A stretch of 43,576 bases of DNA from the IMG/VR virus record IMGVR_UViG_3300028835_000233, positions 1 to 43,576 of that record; one strand, given 5' to 3'. The notes beneath the pieces are model-generated. The model did not search any database. It was not told the origin of the DNA and worked only from the letters and a program-made list of their open reading frames with translations. Position numbers and translations under genes: made by a program. This stretch comes from a virus. This document shows, in pieces, positions 28,428-40,000 of this stretch. Position 1 is the first letter of the stretch. Each line of letters opens with the position of its first letter.

Positions 28428-30028
28428 TATCCTAACAACCTAAATTCAGCCCAGAAGCCATTGGCCGGCGTGTCTCTGCTACCTGCTTGGGTCAGGATCA
28501 GTACCTCTACATAATCGCCGGGGTCCATGTTGACAAGGCCTGAATACCAGTGCTGCATACCAGCCTCGCCGGTCGCCGCACCTGATTGATTGGTGCCACC
28601 ACCATTGTTGTCCGAGTTCCACGGCTCCCATGAGCCTACCTGCACGGTATCGACAGCGCCATTGGTGATGCCATTCCTGCGCAGACGAACGTGCCCCAGG
28701 CCAGACTGAGCGGTGCCGAATGAGTCCAGCTTGTAGCCGATAATCATTTCAAACTTGCTGAAACCGACCGGCATGTGCCAGCGGGTAGGGTTTACCCCCG
28801 TGTCGTGGATGGCATTGGATTCGGTGTCATACACGGTGCTATTGAAATCGAGAATCTGCTCGCTGGTCCCGGTGCCCGAAGGGATCAGGAAATCAGGCAA
28901 GTCATTGCGCGGCCATGCGATGAATCCAGTTTTCACAGCCTTGGTGCCGCGGAGCGCACCAAGAGCACCGCCGCCGCCTGCGCCTGAGACATCGAAAACC
29001 CGCCGCCAATTTACTGACGGTATGGAATTGCTGACCGCAAGAAAATACGCGCTGCTACCGGCCGCCAGTGTGACCGGCGCATCTTGGCCGGCGCCGATAT
29101 CTTGGTTGACTGTCGGGAACATCTGCAGCTCATTCGCGCCGTCATTGATAATCAACATGCGGCGACCCTGATTGAGCGTTTGGAATGCAGTCGGAATTCG
29201 CACGGCATCGCCGGCATTCGCGACAGTCGCAATCTGATTGTAAGACGACAGCAGCTCCAGGGCACCGCCCTGCGTCTGCGTGGTGCTGGCCGTCAGGCCT
29301 ACGTGCGCCTCACTGGTCACGATTACATGGTCGCTGCGCTCGCGGTAATTGACGGCAGTAAACCCGCCGACCACATGCCACATTGAATCCAAGCTGGTGA
29401 CGACGCCGCTATCAGGATCAAGATTATTAAACAGTACATTCGGCGCCCCGATACTGCCGTTTGCATTGATGATCCTCGGCGCCCCGAGCACAGGCATCTC
29501 GATATTGCCATTGATTGTTAGATCGACGCCGTCCCACTGCAGGTCGCCAAGGGTGCAGACCAGCACCCCGCCTGACCAGTACATCAGGTCATTGTCGGTG
29601 CAGCCAGCCGTATCGACATCAGCCAGATCACCGATATTGTTATTCAGGCTGAAAAATACGGCAAAGGCCATAGGATCGGTGCCGATCACGGGGTTATCGA
29701 ATGACACCCCGGCATTTGTCTGCACGTAGGAAGTGATCGAATTCGTGGGCACATTGACGTTGACGATGGTGCCCTTGGCCACATCGCGGTTGCCGTCGAA
29801 GTCTGCAGTGCGCTGCCATTCCCCGGTGCTGGCGCAGTAGATACCGTTATCAATCGGATCAGCCTGCGCTGCCACCAGTACCCGGTCGCCCTCGACCACC
29901 GAGATGGTGTCAACAATCTGCTCACCCTCGAGCGTAATAGGGCCGACCGCGCTGACCGCCTTGCACGGTGCCTTGATGGCGAGCGATGCCACTACGCCGT
30001 TAAATCGATCCTCTGATAGCTGTACCAT
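28427..30028 (-). CDS. Tail fibre / appendage protein, copy 1 of the shared N-terminal module
   Basis: A 533-residue protein from MVQLSEDRFNGVVASLAIKA (start at 30028; the longer frame runs back into the neighbour). Residues 1-115 are the module shared with two other genes here (EDRFN, APC, DRVLV-A, NGIY, DFDGNRD). The middle is beta-rich. The C-terminal 150 residues look like a C1q/TNF-type or similar receptor-binding head (VGFSKFEMIIGYKLDSFGTA, later DPGDYVEVLILTQAG). Probably a trimeric receptor-binding fibre. The shared module would attach it to the virion. Confidence 0.78.
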   Translation of the reverse strand: MVQLSEDRFNGVVASLAIKAPCKAVSAVGPITLEGEQIVDTISVVEGDRVLVAAQADPIDNGIYCASTGEWQRTADFDGNRDVAKGTIVNVNVPTNSITSYVQTNAGVSFDNPVIGTDPMAFAVFFSLNNNIGDLADVDTAGCTDNDLMYWSGGVLVCTLGDLQWDGVDLTINGNIEMPVLGAPRIINANGSIGAPNVLFNNLDPDSGVVTSLDSMWHVVGGFTAVNYRERSDHVIVTSEAHVGLTASTTQTQGGALELLSSYNQIATVANAGDAVRIPTAFQTLNQGRRMLIINDGANELQMFPTVNQDIGAGQDAPVTLAAGSSAYFLAVSNSIPSVNWRRVFDVSGAGGGGALGALRGTKAVKTGFIAWPRNDLPDFLIPSGTGTSEQILDFNSTVYDTESNAIHDTGVNPTRWHMPVGFSKFEMIIGYKLDSFGTAQSGLGHVRLRRNGITNGAVDTVQVGSWEPWNSDNNGGGTNQSGAATGEAGMQHWYSGLVNMDPGDYVEVLILTQAGSRDTPANGFWAEFRLLG

Positions 30029-30039
30029 GTCCTTGGCCT

Positions 30040-31575
30040 TTACTGTATTGGATAGAAGCAGGTCCGTGGCGTGAAGGGCGCAGTATATCGCGCCAGTCCC
30101 TTGGTGATCCTGATAGCGCCAATCGATCCATCCGTAAATTCTGCGAGCCCATCCTTTGAGCCGATCCGCAGGAGCGCCGCGCTCCCTGATATATCTGTCG
30201 AGTCGCTGACCGATCCTAGCACCACCCCCTCCTGATAAACGGTCAAGGTAGTGCCCTGCCTGACTATCGCTATGTGCTCGAGCACCCCGGCAGTGGTGGG
30301 CACAGTCCAGCTCAGGGTCATCAGCGCCGAGGCGCCATAGCCCACTACAAATTTCTGCCCCCCAGATGACAGGCTTTGAATCCACCAGCCATCTGTCGCG
30401 CCATCGAAATTCGATAGCATCGTCACCGTGGTAAGGACATCAAGCTGCAGGCCGAATTCAATGGTGAAATCATCGGTATCGAATTCCCAGTCAGGACTGG
30501 TGGGGTATGTGACCTCGTCACCGACACCATCAAGCAGCAGGGTATTCGCGCCAAGGTGCCTGTGAGCGGTATTGACCTGAGCATTGCCTTGGAATGTCTC
30601 GATGTGCCCGGAATTCGACAGGTCGATGATGGCCTGGGCGCCATCGGTGCCCTCGAAATCCAGCAGCAGCACTACGTCAGTGAAATCGGGATCGACCTCA
30701 CCAGTTCTGTCCTCGCCGCTCCAACACCTGACCCGGTAATTATTCTGATCCCCGAACATGACGAGATCGCCGGTATCCGGCCTGACATTCAGGCCCCTCG
30801 AGATGCCTAAGTGATTGACGCCCTCGGGCAGCGCGTTAATGTTGGGACCAGTCTGGAAGTTGAACGGTGCCGAGATGTCATCAGGCGCCGTCAAGTCAAA
30901 CGTACAGATCAGGCCGACCTGAGTCACCGAGTACATTCGCGTGTGATCTGTCGAGAAAACCATGTGATTCATTTGGCAACTGAACGGAGTCGCGTCGAAT
31001 GTGGCTATCGGCGTCAGGCTCATGGTTGAAATGTCATGCGGCACACTCAGCGGGTAGGCGTTGAGGATGAATGCAAGCCGACTGACAAAAGCAATCGAGC
31101 CATCGAGGCTCATCCGAATCAGGAACTCATTGCCCGGTATCCCTGTCCTTGAAGCAAAGACCGGCCCTTTAACGGTGATGTCATACGGAGTCGCTGACTG
31201 ATCCCAAGTATCGATGCGCCGGAAACTGCTGAACCACCGCCTGAGAAACGTGAGCTTTTTGCCATCATCGTGCCACTCCATCGACCGATTGAGCGTGTCA
31301 GCCCCGTATTGCTGAGAGGCACTGGACACCCACCCGAAAAGCTGCCACGGAACAGGTATATCGAATTGAAATGTATCGTGAAAAGACGGGTGATTTACCC
31401 CACCGTGATGAGTCCACGCACGTAGGCCATCAGGCCTGATCCACACCATATATCGAAATCTGAGATTCGGGCTGGCAGGGCTCGGGCCATCGAATTTGAC
31501 AGTCATTGAGCAGGGAGACACCGGTGGAGCAATGCCGGCGCCCTGCGGAATGTGATGGCCAAGAGCAAGGCCCAT
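30040..31575 (-). CDS. Virion appendage protein with C-terminal LamG-like domain
   Basis: A 511-residue protein. The first ~310 residues are beta-rich, perhaps a propeller (FSTDHTRMYSVTQVGLICTF, LNVRPDTGDLVMFG). The last ~200 residues resemble a laminin-G/concanavalin-like lectin fold (DFTDVVLLLDFEGTDGAQAI, WEFDTDDFTIEFGLQLD, GSIGAIRITKGLARYT). Such a domain often binds surface sugars. It does not share the N-terminal module of its neighbours, so it may dock to them or use its own anchor. Confidence 0.72.
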   Translation of the reverse strand: MGLALGHHIPQGAGIAPPVSPCSMTVKFDGPSPASPNLRFRYMVWIRPDGLRAWTHHGGVNHPSFHDTFQFDIPVPWQLFGWVSSASQQYGADTLNRSMEWHDDGKKLTFLRRWFSSFRRIDTWDQSATPYDITVKGPVFASRTGIPGNEFLIRMSLDGSIAFVSRLAFILNAYPLSVPHDISTMSLTPIATFDATPFSCQMNHMVFSTDHTRMYSVTQVGLICTFDLTAPDDISAPFNFQTGPNINALPEGVNHLGISRGLNVRPDTGDLVMFGDQNNYRVRCWSGEDRTGEVDPDFTDVVLLLDFEGTDGAQAIIDLSNSGHIETFQGNAQVNTAHRHLGANTLLLDGVGDEVTYPTSPDWEFDTDDFTIEFGLQLDVLTTVTMLSNFDGATDGWWIQSLSSGGQKFVVGYGASALMTLSWTVPTTAGVLEHIAIVRQGTTLTVYQEGVVLGSVSDSTDISGSAALLRIGSKDGLAEFTDGSIGAIRITKGLARYTAPFTPRTCFYPIQ

Positions 31576-31577
31576 CT

Positions 31578-32321
31578 TTACCCCCCGTGATTTTCAGAGA
31601 AGGTGCCGAGCCATTCGGCACCGGCGAGAGTCGAGCGCAGATGTACCTGAGTGATGCTGTCGGCCGTCGAGATATCGGGCTCGATGCTCGACGGAAACTT
31701 GACCGAGGCTGGCCATACGATTGTCCAGGCCGGATTATCCTGCCGGATGTCCAGCTCGAGCTGTGTCACATTGGCGCCGGCCGGCACATTTATGAAAACG
31801 ATACTGGTGATGTCCTCCTGCATCAGCACCGTGACGCCTTGGCCGAGCTCGTAGTCGATGGTCAGGACGCCACCGATGCTGGCGAGCACCTGATTGACAA
31901 TCGTAAACCCTTCTGGATTCAGCGGGCCACCGGGCTCGATGACCTCAGACCGATAGTAGAGCCGGAAGTTAATCGGATCGACACCGATCTCAGGGTCAGG
32001 AATATCTGTGACCTCATAGACTTCTGAGGCGGTATCGAAGCGCTGCACGTTGACAGTGGTGCCCCGTGTTACATCGCGATTGCCGTCGAAGTCTGCGGCC
32101 CGCTGCCATGCTGATGTTTTGACGTTATAGATCCCATTGTCCACTGGATCTGTCTGGGCGATGACCAGCACCCGATCCTCGCAGACTACCGGGATGCCCT
32201 CGACAGTTTGCTCGCCTGACAGCACGATAGGCGCGGCCTGCGAGAGGGCCACACATGGCGCCTTGATCGCCAGCGCGGCAACAACTCCGTTGAATCTATC
32301 CTCTGATTGATTGAGTCCCAT
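31578..32321 (-). CDS. Tail fibre / appendage protein, copy 2 of the shared N-terminal module
   Basis: A 247-residue protein beginning MGLNQSEDRFNGVVAALAIK. Its first ~115 residues align with the fibre genes at 28427 and 33131. The remaining 130 residues are beta-rich, with an AWTIVWPASVKFPSSIEPDI segment that also resembles the C-terminus of the 33131 gene (ARTITWPGSVLWMNGVEIDI). It is shorter than its relatives and may be a fibre base or adaptor. Confidence 0.74.
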   Translation of the reverse strand: MGLNQSEDRFNGVVAALAIKAPCVALSQAAPIVLSGEQTVEGIPVVCEDRVLVIAQTDPVDNGIYNVKTSAWQRAADFDGNRDVTRGTTVNVQRFDTASEVYEVTDIPDPEIGVDPINFRLYYRSEVIEPGGPLNPEGFTIVNQVLASIGGVLTIDYELGQGVTVLMQEDITSIVFINVPAGANVTQLELDIRQDNPAWTIVWPASVKFPSSIEPDISTADSITQVHLRSTLAGAEWLGTFSENHGG

Positions 32322-32333
32322 AGTCCCTTGACC

Positions 32334-33131
32334 TCATGAATCAAAACTTTTCCACCGGGCGCTGACGGAGAAACTGCTTGTGCCCTCAAGTATCGACAAG
32401 CCCCAGTTGCCTGTCGGTATGCCGGGATTGCCGACTGCCGATATCTTGTATCCAAAGGCTGCCACTGCACCCTGACCAAATCCATTATCGACATAATTGC
32501 CAGCACCGATCAGCACGATGGTCGGCTGGCCCGGATCGACGCTAACGATGGCACCAGCGGCGCCGATAGTAGCCTTTTTCGCCGTGGCCCATACATCCAG
32601 CAAGTGATTGTGTCCATTGGCGGGCGCGTCCTCGCGGAACATTGATGGATCAACCCCCAGTTGACTGTTTTCATTGTCGGCGGTGATGCTGCCCAAGCCA
32701 CCGGTCCATGCGTTTGTGAATAGCGCCATCTGCAACATGACCGGCCAGCCGCCAATGCCATCCATCGCGACGTTGTCTGATATCGTCCCGGTCGCAATGC
32801 GTGGTGCAATTTGCAGAACGATACGACCAACTCCGGGATCAAATTGTGAGATGCCGCCTGTAGTTGACCAAGCAGCAGCAAAGCCCCCAGTGCCCTCGCG
32901 TAAGAATATGCCCGACTGGCCGCCATAACCGGGACCAGCCATCGCCCAAGTGACCAGCAGATCACCCGGTACTCTGCCGGCTGGAGCATTCACCGTGTAT
33001 GGACCCGGCGGCGCACTGCCGCTGCCCTGTGATAAAACGCTGGTGGCGCCACCGAATGAATAGCCTGCAGGAGCGCCGCCGCCCCCCTCGGCATCGTCGG
33101 AGCCCAAGAGGGTATTGAGTATCAGGCCCAT
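32334..33131 (-). CDS. Virion appendage protein, hypothetical
   Basis: A 265-residue protein from MGLILNTLLGSDDAEGGGGA, whose ATG overlaps the preceding stop (TGATG). A Gly/Pro/Ser-rich linker is followed by a beta-rich domain (VPGDLLVTWAMAGPGYGGQS, ISAVGNPGIPTGNWGLSILE). The pattern recalls phage collar or fibre domains that present a jelly-roll. Likely a tail or head appendage from position; no named family. Confidence 0.62.
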   Translation of the reverse strand: MGLILNTLLGSDDAEGGGGAPAGYSFGGATSVLSQGSGSAPPGPYTVNAPAGRVPGDLLVTWAMAGPGYGGQSGIFLREGTGGFAAAWSTTGGISQFDPGVGRIVLQIAPRIATGTISDNVAMDGIGGWPVMLQMALFTNAWTGGLGSITADNENSQLGVDPSMFREDAPANGHNHLLDVWATAKKATIGAAGAIVSVDPGQPTIVLIGAGNYVDNGFGQGAVAAFGYKISAVGNPGIPTGNWGLSILEGTSSFSVSARWKSFDS

Positions 33132-34072
33132 CAGGCGAACTCCCTGGCGTAGGTCGCCAGCCATTCAGTGCCACCATCGATAGATCGAAAGTGAATTACG
33201 TGCTTGCTATCGACTGTCGATATATCGATCTCGACGCCATTCATCCATAGCACCGATCCGGGCCATGTGATTGTCCGGGCTGGATTGTCCTGCTCCAAGT
33301 GCATCTCGAATTGAATCAGGACGCCTGATGGTGGCAGATTGGTGAAATTGACCGTGACGACATTCTCGGTCAGCGCGAAAAATATATCCTGCCCAAGCTC
33401 ATGGTCGAGCGTGATCTCGTTGATGCCACCGCTGGTAATGACCTGATGCAGCACCGTCCAATCCTCGAAAGGATTCTGCGCGCAGTCGATGTTGACGCCC
33501 ACATACATGAAATCATGCACCGGGTTTACGTCGAGCAGGTCAGCGAACATATCGACGCCGCCGCTGGTGATCGTGATTAGCTTGGTTGCACCGCCGCCCG
33601 ATGCCACGACGCCCGCCCCCACAAAATTCAGAACGCCGGCTATACCGACAAGCGGCACCCCCTCATCCTCAACCCTGACACCGATGCCGCCAGCGGCAGA
33701 GTCATACCACAGTCGGAAGTTGATCGGATCGACACCGATGACAGGGTCGGGAATGGTGATGACCTCGTAAACCGCTGATGTGCCGACCGAGCGATCCACG
33801 TTGATGACGGTGCCCCGCGTGATGTCGCGATTGCCGTCAAAGTCAGGAGTGCGCACCCAGTCAACTCCCTCACGGACAGAGTAGATGCCATTATCGACGC
33901 CGCCCGCTTGGCCAATGACCAGCACCCGGTCATGCGACTGCAGCGAAAAGCCATCGACGGTCTGCAGCCCGTTTAATACGATCTGCGATGTGGCCACCGC
34001 CACGCAGGGCGCCTTGATGGCAAGGGTAGCGATCACTCCATTGAATCGATCTTCTGATACTTTCATTATCAT
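33131..34072 (-). CDS. Tail fibre / appendage protein, copy 3 of the shared N-terminal module
   Basis: A 313-residue protein starting MIMKVSEDRFNGVIATLAIK; the ATG at 34072 follows GGGGCGAG. The N-terminal ~115 residues are the third copy of the shared module (DRVLVIGQ, DNGIYSV, DFDGNRDITRGT). The middle differs from its relatives, while the C-terminal ~110 residues resemble those of the 31578 gene. This mosaic pattern suggests domain exchange among fibre genes. It follows the giant virion protein by two bases. Confidence 0.74.
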   Translation of the reverse strand: MIMKVSEDRFNGVIATLAIKAPCVAVATSQIVLNGLQTVDGFSLQSHDRVLVIGQAGGVDNGIYSVREGVDWVRTPDFDGNRDITRGTVINVDRSVGTSAVYEVITIPDPVIGVDPINFRLWYDSAAGGIGVRVEDEGVPLVGIAGVLNFVGAGVVASGGGATKLITITSGGVDMFADLLDVNPVHDFMYVGVNIDCAQNPFEDWTVLHQVITSGGINEITLDHELGQDIFFALTENVVTVNFTNLPPSGVLIQFEMHLEQDNPARTITWPGSVLWMNGVEIDISTVDSKHVIHFRSIDGGTEWLATYAREFA

Positions 34073-34074
34073 GG

Positions 34075-37000
34075 CTACTCGCCCCTTACGCCTGTGAGCC
34101 ACTCGTAGAATTCGACCTCGTCCTCGGCCCAGTAAGCATCCAGCAGGCGGTTTGTCTGGCTGCTCGGATAGTGGAACAGGGTGCCTCCAACATTGTTGAG
34201 ATTCTTGAGCAGGGCCTCATCGACCTCGCCCTGCTGGATCTGCTGCCCGAGCGTGTAGATGTCATCGCCCAGTGAACCGATTGCCGTGTTGCCGCCACCG
34301 AATCGGGCCGCCGGGATCTCGCGCACGAACGGGATACCTGACACCGCGGAATCGACAGTCGCCTTGGCCACCCACCAGCCCCATCCCTCATCGTCATCCT
34401 CATCCGGCCACTGGTCGTAGATGATGGCAGCGGCGATGCCCTCCATCGTGTAGAGCAGCATCAGGTCAGTGGCGAAATATACGGCGCCCTTGAGTGTCGG
34501 CCTGCGCTTTAATGCGACCCCCTTCTCGTAGGCGATGTTGCTCTTGGCCAGCATGTAGGAGATCAGGGTCGTCCAGATCCGTATGAATTGCGACTGCCGG
34601 TTTTTCTTGGTGCCGGTCGTGCCGCGCTCGAGGCCCGAGCGATCCGAATAGAAGCCTGACGTTTGTGCATTCTCGACCTGCACATCAGCGTAGATGATCG
34701 CGTCAGCATCCGACAGATTCTTGACGTTGCGGCCTTTCCAGTAAGCACCGAGCCAGGTCGTCACATCGACTAGCGACTGAGCCTTGGCAATCGGATAGAA
34801 AAAAGTAGCCGAGGCTGCTTTCGACCACGTTTTCAGTCTCGTCGGAGCGGCGCCAAAGACTGAATTGAGATGCGCCTGCGTGTCCAGTACGTCCTTGTCG
34901 AATGCGGTCGAATCGATGTAGCGCGTGTGCATAAAGGCCGACTGCTCCATGACGAATTTATACATCTTGACCGGATTCTGCAGGAATTTACCGAGGCCCA
35001 TGCCGTAGGCCTGTGATCCGATCACAGCGATAGTCTGGAAAATGCCCGTGAACTGCAGCAGCGTGGTCATCAGGTTCCAGCCGAGCTTGGCCTTGACGAA
35101 CCCGGTGCGGATCCACGCCACGCTTTGCTCGACCACGCCCTCGGCCGGGAGCTCGCCCACAGCAGCATCGGTCAGCCACAGATTCAGCGCCTCGAGCGCC
35201 GTGTCGTTGCCGGTGTTGTTGAAGGCCGCCCGTATTTCCTTGTCATTCAGCAGGCGCTTGATGAAATTGACCTCGTCGCCAATGGAGATGTCGCGCACCA
35301 CTTCGCGCAGATGCAGGTCGATGGTATGCAGGCCGAGCCGTACCACCATGCCGTGATTCTGCACCCGCTCGAATGTCGAGCCGGATCTGGTTTGCGCCGT
35401 GATAAACACGCCGTTGCCCATTTTCTTGTAGAGATCCTGCAGCTCCACATCCTTGACGCGCTCGGAGTGCCGGCGGTCATACGCCAGCGGATAGTAGCCG
35501 CCCTTAGCCGTGAGCTCCTGCCCATCTCTGCCCTTGAATGTGAACGGCAAGGCTTCCACTTTCTGCGGTGCGATACCGCGGCGACGTTGCTCGGCCTCAC
35601 TGAGCGCTGGCCAGTAGGAATCGAGGTATGCCCAGATGTCATTGATGAAATCCACATCGCGGGCATCGAGGGTCTGCAGCACTGCCTGTATGCCCTGCTC
35701 GGTATAAGCCGGCGAGCCGTCGCGCTTGATACCACCGAGCATCGCTGCGCGATTGCCGGCGTTGCCCCAGTTCAGCGCGATTGAAAGCAGGTCAGCCTTG
35801 GACAGACTCTCGCCCATCGCTTCCACGTATCGCTTCTTGTGCATGTCACCGAGCTCGGACTTGCTGTAGTGCTTGAGGTACAGATCCGAGACATCCTTTT
35901 GGGCCTTCTTGAGCCCCGGTATCAGCTTTTCAGCATAGGCCCTGCGGATCGGCACGATGACCCTGCGCGTGAGCGCTCCGAATCCTGACTGATCGAGCAC
36001 CCGTGCGATGGAGCTGGCGCGCAGCCAGGCCATGACGCCCTGCTTGAGCGAGCGCTTACCCTTATCGCTGAGTGAGGGCTCGCTGACGCCGGCCGGCACA
36101 AATTTATTATTCTCGAGGATCTGATCGGCTACCTCATTGACCGCATCCTGCAGCAGTACCTTCTCGCCATTGAGTACGCCCTCGGCCAGCGTCTTGGCCT
36201 TGTGCTCGAGCTGGCGCACGATGTCGCGCATGTCGCGGAATTCGTCAACCGTCAGGTCTTTCCAGTTGGTGCCCATGTCGCGCAGTTTGTTCAGGGTGGC
36301 GGGCGGCACTACCAGCCGGCCATCCTCAACAGCCTGCAGCATCTCTGCCATAGCAGCATTGCGATCTACCTGCGCCAGTGACACGGTGCGGAAGTCAATA
36401 CCCTCGATGACAGCGAGTATCTGATCCAGCATCCCGGACTTGCCGAGCCGTTGCTGCACCGTCTTTGACTCGAATTTCTTGAGGTATTTCTGTGTCCTGC
36501 CTGACTCCTCCTTGGCCCGAGTCGCAGCCCGGAACAGCTCATGATTCCTGATCTGCTTGAGCTTCTCCTGATAGGCGGTCTGATAGTCACCCTTGGCCGC
36601 AGCATTGAACGCCTTGCGGCCAGCCTTCTGTTCCGCGATCCGGTATTTATTCGGATTCACAGCCCGGATGCGCATGGCGTCGATCTCGTCCCTGACCAGC
36701 TTTTTGATAATCGCGAGCTCGCCACGATTGGGCAGCATCCCGGCATTGGCCGCCCTTGCTTCTCGGTCAGTTCTGGCGCTCTCACGGCTCACTGCTGAGA
36801 CGATCTTTTTATCTTGGCGCATCTGCTTGCGCAGGGATCGCAGCTCGGCAGCGAGTAGCTGAGCGCGCTTCTCGTTATGCACGACAGTCACCGCATCGGC
36901 GGCCAGGGTGCCATCGACCAGCGGATCCGGGAAACGCTCGCGCATGCGCAAATCAGTCTCGGCCTCGATGACAGCGTCCATCTTGCCGACGCGCATCATC

Positions 37001-40000
37001 TCCTGAATCATCTCATCAGCACTGGAGAATCCGAATATCGCGGCAGCGACATCGGCATCGACACCGCGCTTGATGGTGTAAACCCACGGCTTCGGCAGGC
37101 CCTTGATGAATTCCTTGCCGTAGCGCCTTATCAGGTCATCCTTGCCGAGCTTGAAAATAGCGCGATCCGGCGTGGTGCCATCGGGATTCTCACCGCGCTG
37201 GAACATGGCCAGCGCCCGGTACACCGGTTGCGCCCATACCTCTGCCTGTACCTCGGCCAGCACCTTCTCGCGCTCTGACTGCCACCACACCTTAGCCTCG
37301 CGCTCGAGATACGCGAGCATTTTCTTGGCCTCTTTGTCGAAAGCATCCTGATGCGCTCGGGAGATCAGATCCTTGTAAACCTCGAATCGCTCCTGACTGA
37401 CACCCATCTCCTCGGCGCTCGAGTAAAGCGGCCGGAATTCCTGTGTGTTTTCAGCAGATGTGATCGCCTCATCCGTTGCCAGCATGCGATCCATGACGCC
37501 CCGGATCTCGTCATTCATATCAAAGCCAGCGTAGAGCACCAGCTTGGCGTAAATCTTGGTCAACCACTGGGCGAATGCAGCGAAAACACCCTGCAGATCA
37601 GCAGACGGCGCCTTGCCTTCTGCCAGATAACGCTCGAATGCCCTCGCCCACTTCTCATGGTGCTCGCGGGTGATTTCCCGGCGGCTGTTGACCTCGAGGA
37701 ATTCAAGTATTTTCTGGTAGTCGGCAATGACCTGACGCGGGCCAGTAGCCTGCTCAGCGAGATCGCCCATGATCTCGAGATACAGATGGCCAGACTCATG
37801 CAGGAACGTGGACAGATTGCTGGCCTTGCCCAGTCGGATGACGGCACGATTGTCGGCATCGAACGTGATCGAGCCCCGGTGCTTATCCTGAAACAAGGTC
37901 ATCCCAAGCATCGCCATTTCGCGAACTTTGGGAGTGATGTCCAGGGCATGCACTTTCGGGCCGGGCACTTGCTGAGCCTCGGCCTGCTTGATTGTCTCAA
38001 CGTGATTATCGAAATTCTGGCGGTGGAAAGTAGCCTGCTCATGCTGGCCCAGATCCCTCGCCTGACTGAATGAATCCCACGCCATGTTTGCGAGGCGTCT
38101 GGCGTCGAGGAGCCGCTCAAGCTGCGCCGCTGCATCCGGCAGCTCTTGGCCTTTCCACTTGACCTCGGCCTCGGGATCGAGCTTGCGCGCAGCCCTATTG
38201 GTCATATTGACGAGTGTCTTATCGTAGAAATTCAGCATCTTGGTGCCACGGGTAGTCGTGACATGCAGCCCCATACCCTCCAACTTCGGCAGGCTGTCGA
38301 AATCCTCGTACAGATCATTTTCCAGCCACTCAGCCATGTACTCGCGGTTTTTCGAGACGAGGATATTGCCGTTGCGGTCACGCCTGTACTCGCCATTGAT
38401 GTCGATGGCGACAAACAGATCGCCGGCCTCGGCTTCATTCTTGAGAAACTCCGAGGCAGCTTGCTCACCCTTGTCGTAGAGGAGCTGGATAAGATCCTGA
38501 TTCGCGCTGAATTCTATGTAGTCGATGAATGACGGATTTTCGTTGACGATGTCAGATTCCACGCCACCTATAACGTCATAGCGATTGGCATGCTCACTGA
38601 CCTGATCCTGTATTTTTTGGAGATTCTCCGCGCCGATGTAATCGGAGAGAGACTGGTCATCCATAGGCCCGTGATCGAGCTCGGTGCCTTGCGCATCGTA
38701 GGTGTAAACATCTGCATTCCGAGGGTCGTACACGATCTTGTCGATGTCCTGCACAAAATTGCTGCGGGTGTTGATGATGTCGCCCGTTGACCATGCGAGC
38801 TGATCGTAGCCTTGCTCGGCCGCCAGCCTGATAGCGCGCTTCATGGCCAGCGTGACCCACGCATTGCCGCGGAACGGGCCGGCAGGAACGCTCGACAGGT
38901 TCGCTGCTACGGCTTCCTGATGCAGGGTGCTCAGGTGATTGGTGAGGTAATCCCTTGCCGCCACCTGCGAGCGCAGCGTGTCGTCAACCGGGGATTTATC
39001 CATAGCCCCGTAACCGACCACACCCTTGCCGACTGCGATCTCACGCGGCTGGCCACTTTGCAGCTTGCCGTATGAGATCGGTTCCCTGGTAGCAGGATCG
39101 ACTGCTACCCACTGCATCTCAGTCTCCTCGACCTCGAATGCCGGAATATCCGGCACTGGCATGGCATAGCCAAAGCGCTTGCCGCGCTGGTGCCAGTCAG
39201 ATTGGACCTCCTCGAGGAACAGGATGCGCTCACCATTCGGGCCTATGCGATCAGTCGCCAAGAAAAAGGCGATGATATTTTTCTCGTCATGGTGGCCGGC
39301 TTCAAAATCGACCCACTGGAATGGCCTGCCCTCCGGTGGCACCGGTGGCATGTGCAGGATGACCTCGCGGAAATTGGTGCCGCCGTCGATCTGCTGGCCG
39401 ACATTCTCTGCAACCCGGTCGAATTCGACCCCGCCGCTATTCTTGAAGATGTACGCCTCAATCGCATCCTCGGCATGCACCCGTGTCTGCTCGTTGATCG
39501 GCGCATCGATCTCGAGCCATGTCATGCCGTCATCAGGAGTTACCGCGACATTGCCGGCGTCCATATCCTCGATAATCTGGAACGTGAAATCACTGTGAAA
39601 ATCGCTGACATCCCAGATGGCATTGCGGCTGTAGAGGTACTCATCCTCGTAGATGTCCTCCATGCCGTATTTTTCAAAAGCCTCGAAATCGCTATTGATG
39701 GTTACGGTCAGCTCAGGCTGCGGGACGAATTCCCCGCCGAGCTGTGTCTCGACCACTTCAATGCCATTGGCCATGATGTAGGCGACGAGCTCATCCTTTG
39801 TGAGCTGCTCATCGCCCTTGGCTTCAATGAATCCCGGCACATCGAGCGCCTCGAGCTCGAGGCTTGAGGCACCGGGCATTTTCCGCAGGCGGCCGAGCAT
39901 GTCCTTGGCCGGCGCCTGCTCGAGATCCAGTGCCCTGGCGGCATTCAAAAGCCCGGATGTAAAGCCGATCTCTGACTGGAACAGGGTGCGCTCGCCGGCC

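Noticed and set aside
30029-30385. N-terminal extension of the fibre gene ending at 28427
   Set aside because: It lies inside the LamG-type gene in another frame; the shared module starts at 30028 as in the other two copies.
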